From contig MNYM01000040.1 of the NCBI GenBank assembly GCA_001873065.1, forward strand, positions 1 to 35,889: DNA of 35,889 nt, read 5' to 3'. Below, one piece after another: positions 33,364 to 35,889 of this stretch (position 1 is its first letter; every line of letters begins with the position of its first letter). Source of the stretch: Flavobacteriaceae bacterium CG2_30_31_66. GTDB lineage: Bacteria > Bacteroidota > Bacteroidia > Flavobacteriales > Flavobacteriaceae. The notes under the pieces are model-generated. The model was given only the letters and a program-made list of their open reading frames with translations. It searched no databases and had not been told where the DNA came from. The position numbers and the translations under genes were made by a program.

Positions 33364-35889
33364 ATGATTTTAAAATTAGAATTATTAGAGTACCAACAAA
33401 CCGCTATCAAAACTGTAATTGATGTATTTGACGGTTCTATAAAAAACACTTTTGACAATGCTTCTGTTGATGGCATTCGTTCAAATGTTTGTTCGCTTAC
33501 ACCTGAACAAATAACCGAAAACATAAAAACTGTTTTAAAAGAAAACGCAATCAATGATGATGTTGCAAAGCTAACAGACGAGCAAGAATTAACCATTGAA
33601 ATGGAAACAGGAACTGGTAAAACGCTTGTTTACATCAAAAGTATCTATGAGTTATTTAAGCATTACGGTTTTACTAAATTTATCATACTTGTACCATCAG
33701 TTGCCATTAGACAAGGTGTATTGAGTACGCTTTCTACATTTGAAAAACAACTGGAAGACATCTATGGATTTACACCAAAATCTTTTGAATACAATAGCAA
33801 AAAACTCAATAAAGTAACGCACTTTATTGAAGAACAACATCCTCAAATAATGGTAATGACTTTGGCTTCTTTTAACTCGGAAGACAAAATTTTGAACCAA
33901 GCAAAAAGAGAAGATCTTTTCGCAAATATTCCTTTCATTGATGCCATTGGAAGAACAAACCCAATCATCATCATGGACGAACCACAAGAAGGAATGGATA
34001 CCGATAATTCCATTAAACAAATTGCCAAACTCAATCCGCTTTTTAAAATCAGATTTTCGGCCACTCATAAAGTTTCAAAAAATAAGATTTATCGCTTAAC
34101 ACCTTACGACAGTTACCAACAAGGATTAGTAAAGAAAATTGAAGTGCTGACTGTTACCGAGAAAAATGACGAAGCCACATTAAAATTGGAACTTTCTGAA
34201 ACTAAAAATGTAAAGAATTCCATTCAAGTAAAAATTAAGGCTTGGCATCAGTCAGCAAGCGGAAAAATTGAATTCAAAGATTCTAAATGGTTGAAAGATG
34301 GCGATAATTTGGGTGAAGTTTCCAACAATCCTAGTTATCTCAATTACAAAATTGAACGTATTAAAAAGAGTTTAAGAACCCAAAAATGGTCGGTTGCATT
34401 TACCAATGGAACAGAAATTTTTGAAAAACAAACTTCTGGAAATATTCAAAGTATTTGGAACTTGCAGTTAGAATGGCTCATCATTAGGCACTTTACTAAA
34501 AAACAAAAACTACAAGAAAAAGGCATCAAATGCCTTTCGCTCATTTTTATTGACAAAGTAGCAAACTACATTAGCGAAGAACCCGTAATAAAGAACCTTT
34601 TCGTAGAAAAATACAAAGAACTTTATCCTGAATTTTACGACAATCAACAACCAAATGCAGCCCAAATTGATGCAATTCAAGGTTTTTATTTTGCTCAAAC
34701 TGGTAAAGGAGAATATACAGACAATGAAAACTCAATGCGTAAAAACTCAGAGGTATTTGATGCCATTCTTAAAGACAAAAAAGAATTATTGAGTTTTGGA
34801 GATGCTGTAGCTAATAAAATTGAGTTTATTTTCTCGCACTCTGCCCTTGGTGTGGGTTGGGACAACCCAAATATTTTCAATATTGCAACACTTAGCAATT
34901 CCTATTCAGAAATTAAAAAAAGACAAGAAATTGGTCGTGGATTGCGTATTTGTGTCAATACAGATGGTCAACGTGTGTATGATAGTTTAACGGTTACAGA
35001 TGATGAAAGAATCAATCAATTGACTATAATCCCTAATGAAAGTTACGAAACCTTTGTAACCCAATACCAAGAAGAAATAAAAGAAGTGTATGGCACTAAA
35101 CAAGCTGGTGCAGGAATGACACACACGCACAAAGGGGAAAAGCAAAACCAAGTACATTTTAAGCGTAGTAAAAATGAAACCATCAATCAAGCATTCAAAA
35201 GGTTTTGGAGTGCTTTAGCCAAGAAAACAAACTACACCGTAAGTTTTGATGAACAAGCTTTAATCAAAAGAAGTATTGAAGCCTTAAACAAGATTGAAAT
35301 TGCCGATTATGTAGCAGAAGTAAGCAGTCGTTCTATTGGTGCTATTTCAGAAGATGGTATCAAAGACCAATTCGGAGGTACAGAAAGTTACAAACTAAAA
35401 GCCAAGTACACCGCTTTAGATTTAGTAGAAGAAATTAGCGAAAACACAGGCATTAGCTACATTACAGCTTTCAAAATTGTCAATGAAATCAATTATGATT
35501 CTTTTGCCAAAAATCCACCACAATTTATTCAACAAGCTACTGCGTTCATAAAAAATATCGAATTGGAAGAAATGGTAAGAGGATTAAATTATCATTTGAC
35601 AGATGAAACTTTTCCTTTTGACTTTGAGGATTTTATAAAGCAAGTGGAAGAGAAACAATACCGAGATACCCCAAAAAGAGGTTTTTATGATAGAATGTTG
35701 GTAGATAGTGATGTGGAAAGAACCTTTGCATTGGCAACAGACGAAGATGATGAAGTGATTTGTTTTATGAAACTGCCCGCTTATTATGAAATTCCTACCC
35801 CAATTGGCAATTACAATCCCGATTTTGGAATTGTCATGAAACGTAAACAATTGCGTGATGGAAAGGAAAGTGAATTTTATTTTGTGATT
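33364..35889 (+). CDS. Type III restriction-modification system, Res (helicase-nuclease) subunit, 3' truncated
   Basis: Starts at ATG 33364 (MILKLELLEYQQTAI) and stays open for 842 codons to the window end, with no internal stop. SF2 translocase motifs: METGTGKT (Walker A, residues 80-87), IIIMDEPQ (motif II, about 201-208, the DEPQ typical of Res), RFSATHK (motif III, about 230-236), and QEIGRGLRIC (motif VI, about 521-530). Near the end, NYNPDFGIV (D820) then EFYFVI is the start of a PD-(D/E)XK nuclease site cut off by the edge. Res cuts DNA together with a Mod methyltransferase. No mod gene lies upstream in the window, and the immediate upstream region is gene-free, so mod is downstream or absent. 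Base composition looks less AT-rich than neighbouring genes, which may mean acquisition. Confidence 0.93.
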   Translation, partial: MILKLELLEYQQTAIKTVIDVFDGSIKNTFDNASVDGIRSNVCSLTPEQITENIKTVLKENAINDDVAKLTDEQELTIEMETGTGKTLVYIKSIYELFKHYGFTKFIILVPSVAIRQGVLSTLSTFEKQLEDIYGFTPKSFEYNSKKLNKVTHFIEEQHPQIMVMTLASFNSEDKILNQAKREDLFANIPFIDAIGRTNPIIIMDEPQEGMDTDNSIKQIAKLNPLFKIRFSATHKVSKNKIYRLTPYDSYQQGLVKKIEVLTVTEKNDEATLKLELSETKNVKNSIQVKIKAWHQSASGKIEFKDSKWLKDGDNLGEVSNNPSYLNYKIERIKKSLRTQKWSVAFTNGTEIFEKQTSGNIQSIWNLQLEWLIIRHFTKKQKLQEKGIKCLSLIFIDKVANYISEEPVIKNLFVEKYKELYPEFYDNQQPNAAQIDAIQGFYFAQTGKGEYTDNENSMRKNSEVFDAILKDKKELLSFGDAVANKIEFIFSHSALGVGWDNPNIFNIATLSNSYSEIKKRQEIGRGLRICVNTDGQRVYDSLTVTDDERINQLTIIPNESYETFVTQYQEEIKEVYGTKQAGAGMTHTHKGEKQNQVHFKRSKNETINQAFKRFWSALAKKTNYTVSFDEQALIKRSIEALNKIEIADYVAEVSSRSIGAISEDGIKDQFGGTESYKLKAKYTALDLVEEISENTGISYITAFKIVNEINYDSFAKNPPQFIQQATAFIKNIELEEMVRGLNYHLTDETFPFDFEDFIKQVEEKQYRDTPKRGFYDRMLVDSDVERTFALATDEDDEVICFMKLPAYYEIPTPIGNYNPDFGIVMKRKQLRDGKESEFYFVI

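Noticed and set aside
33354..35850. Minus-strand ORFs over the restriction gene
   Set aside because: They are shadows; the plus frame is continuous from 33364 and carries all the helicase motifs.
33364..35889. Frameshift or pseudogene in Res
   Set aside because: I translated the frame through to the window end and found no stop or shift; truncation is by the window edge.

Overview
The window is chromosomal DNA of a marine-type Flavobacteriaceae (Bacteroidota). The support is strong AT richness, Bacteroidota promoter motifs (TTG/TTTG - about 19 nt - TAnnTTTG), type IX secretion (T9SS) C-terminal sorting domains of both type A and type B, a PorP/SprF-like outer-membrane protein, and several families largely confined to this phylum (DUF3822, START_2-like, DUF2027-Smr). 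The genus cannot be fixed from the sequence alone.

Layout. 1-2455: the 3' end of a large T9SS type A cargo gene, a 56-codon gene that reads like a bare export signal, and a strong terminator. 2456-2932: gene-free DNA holding a 13-unit, 21-bp tandem repeat. 2933-5353: cysteine desulfurase, a Smr-domain protein and an ArsC/low-molecular-weight phosphatase-like protein. 5397-11401: a 1683-residue multidomain type B T9SS adhesin, overlapping by one base with a downstream PorP/SprF-family gene. 11460-13110: two adjacent PPK2-type polyphosphate kinases. 13203-15568: an LpxR-like lipid A deacylase, tail to tail with a RecD-like helicase. 15670-17757: a membrane protein, a DUF3822 protein and rsmD, overlapping one another. 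17752-22837, minus strand: a compact operon of DUF493, a parvulin PPIase, a SurA-like lipoprotein, SurA and a MoxR ATPase. This looks like an envelope protein-folding unit. 22955-26341: a P-loop protein, recQ and fmt. 26530-28752: HU, YqgE/AlgH, a class IV aminotransferase and a START-like protein. 28860-28933: tRNA-Met(CAT) with a clear promoter and terminator. 29161-33040: an FAD oxidoreductase, then a three-gene rim cluster (retropepsin-like peptidase, RimK ATP-grasp ligase, AspA/AstE-like zinc hydrolase). 33041-33363: a gene-free junction holding a structured repeat. 33364-end: a type III restriction Res subunit cut off by the window edge.

Most of the window is core flavobacterial housekeeping and envelope biology. 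The parts least explained by known gene families are the 21-bp minisatellite with its upstream mini-gene, the RimK/peptidase/deacylase cluster (possibly a write-and-erase system for poly-glutamate or a related tag), and the structured repeat at the border of the restriction gene. I found no strong evidence of a wholly new defence or mobile system inside the window. The right-hand end could be the start of a defence island.
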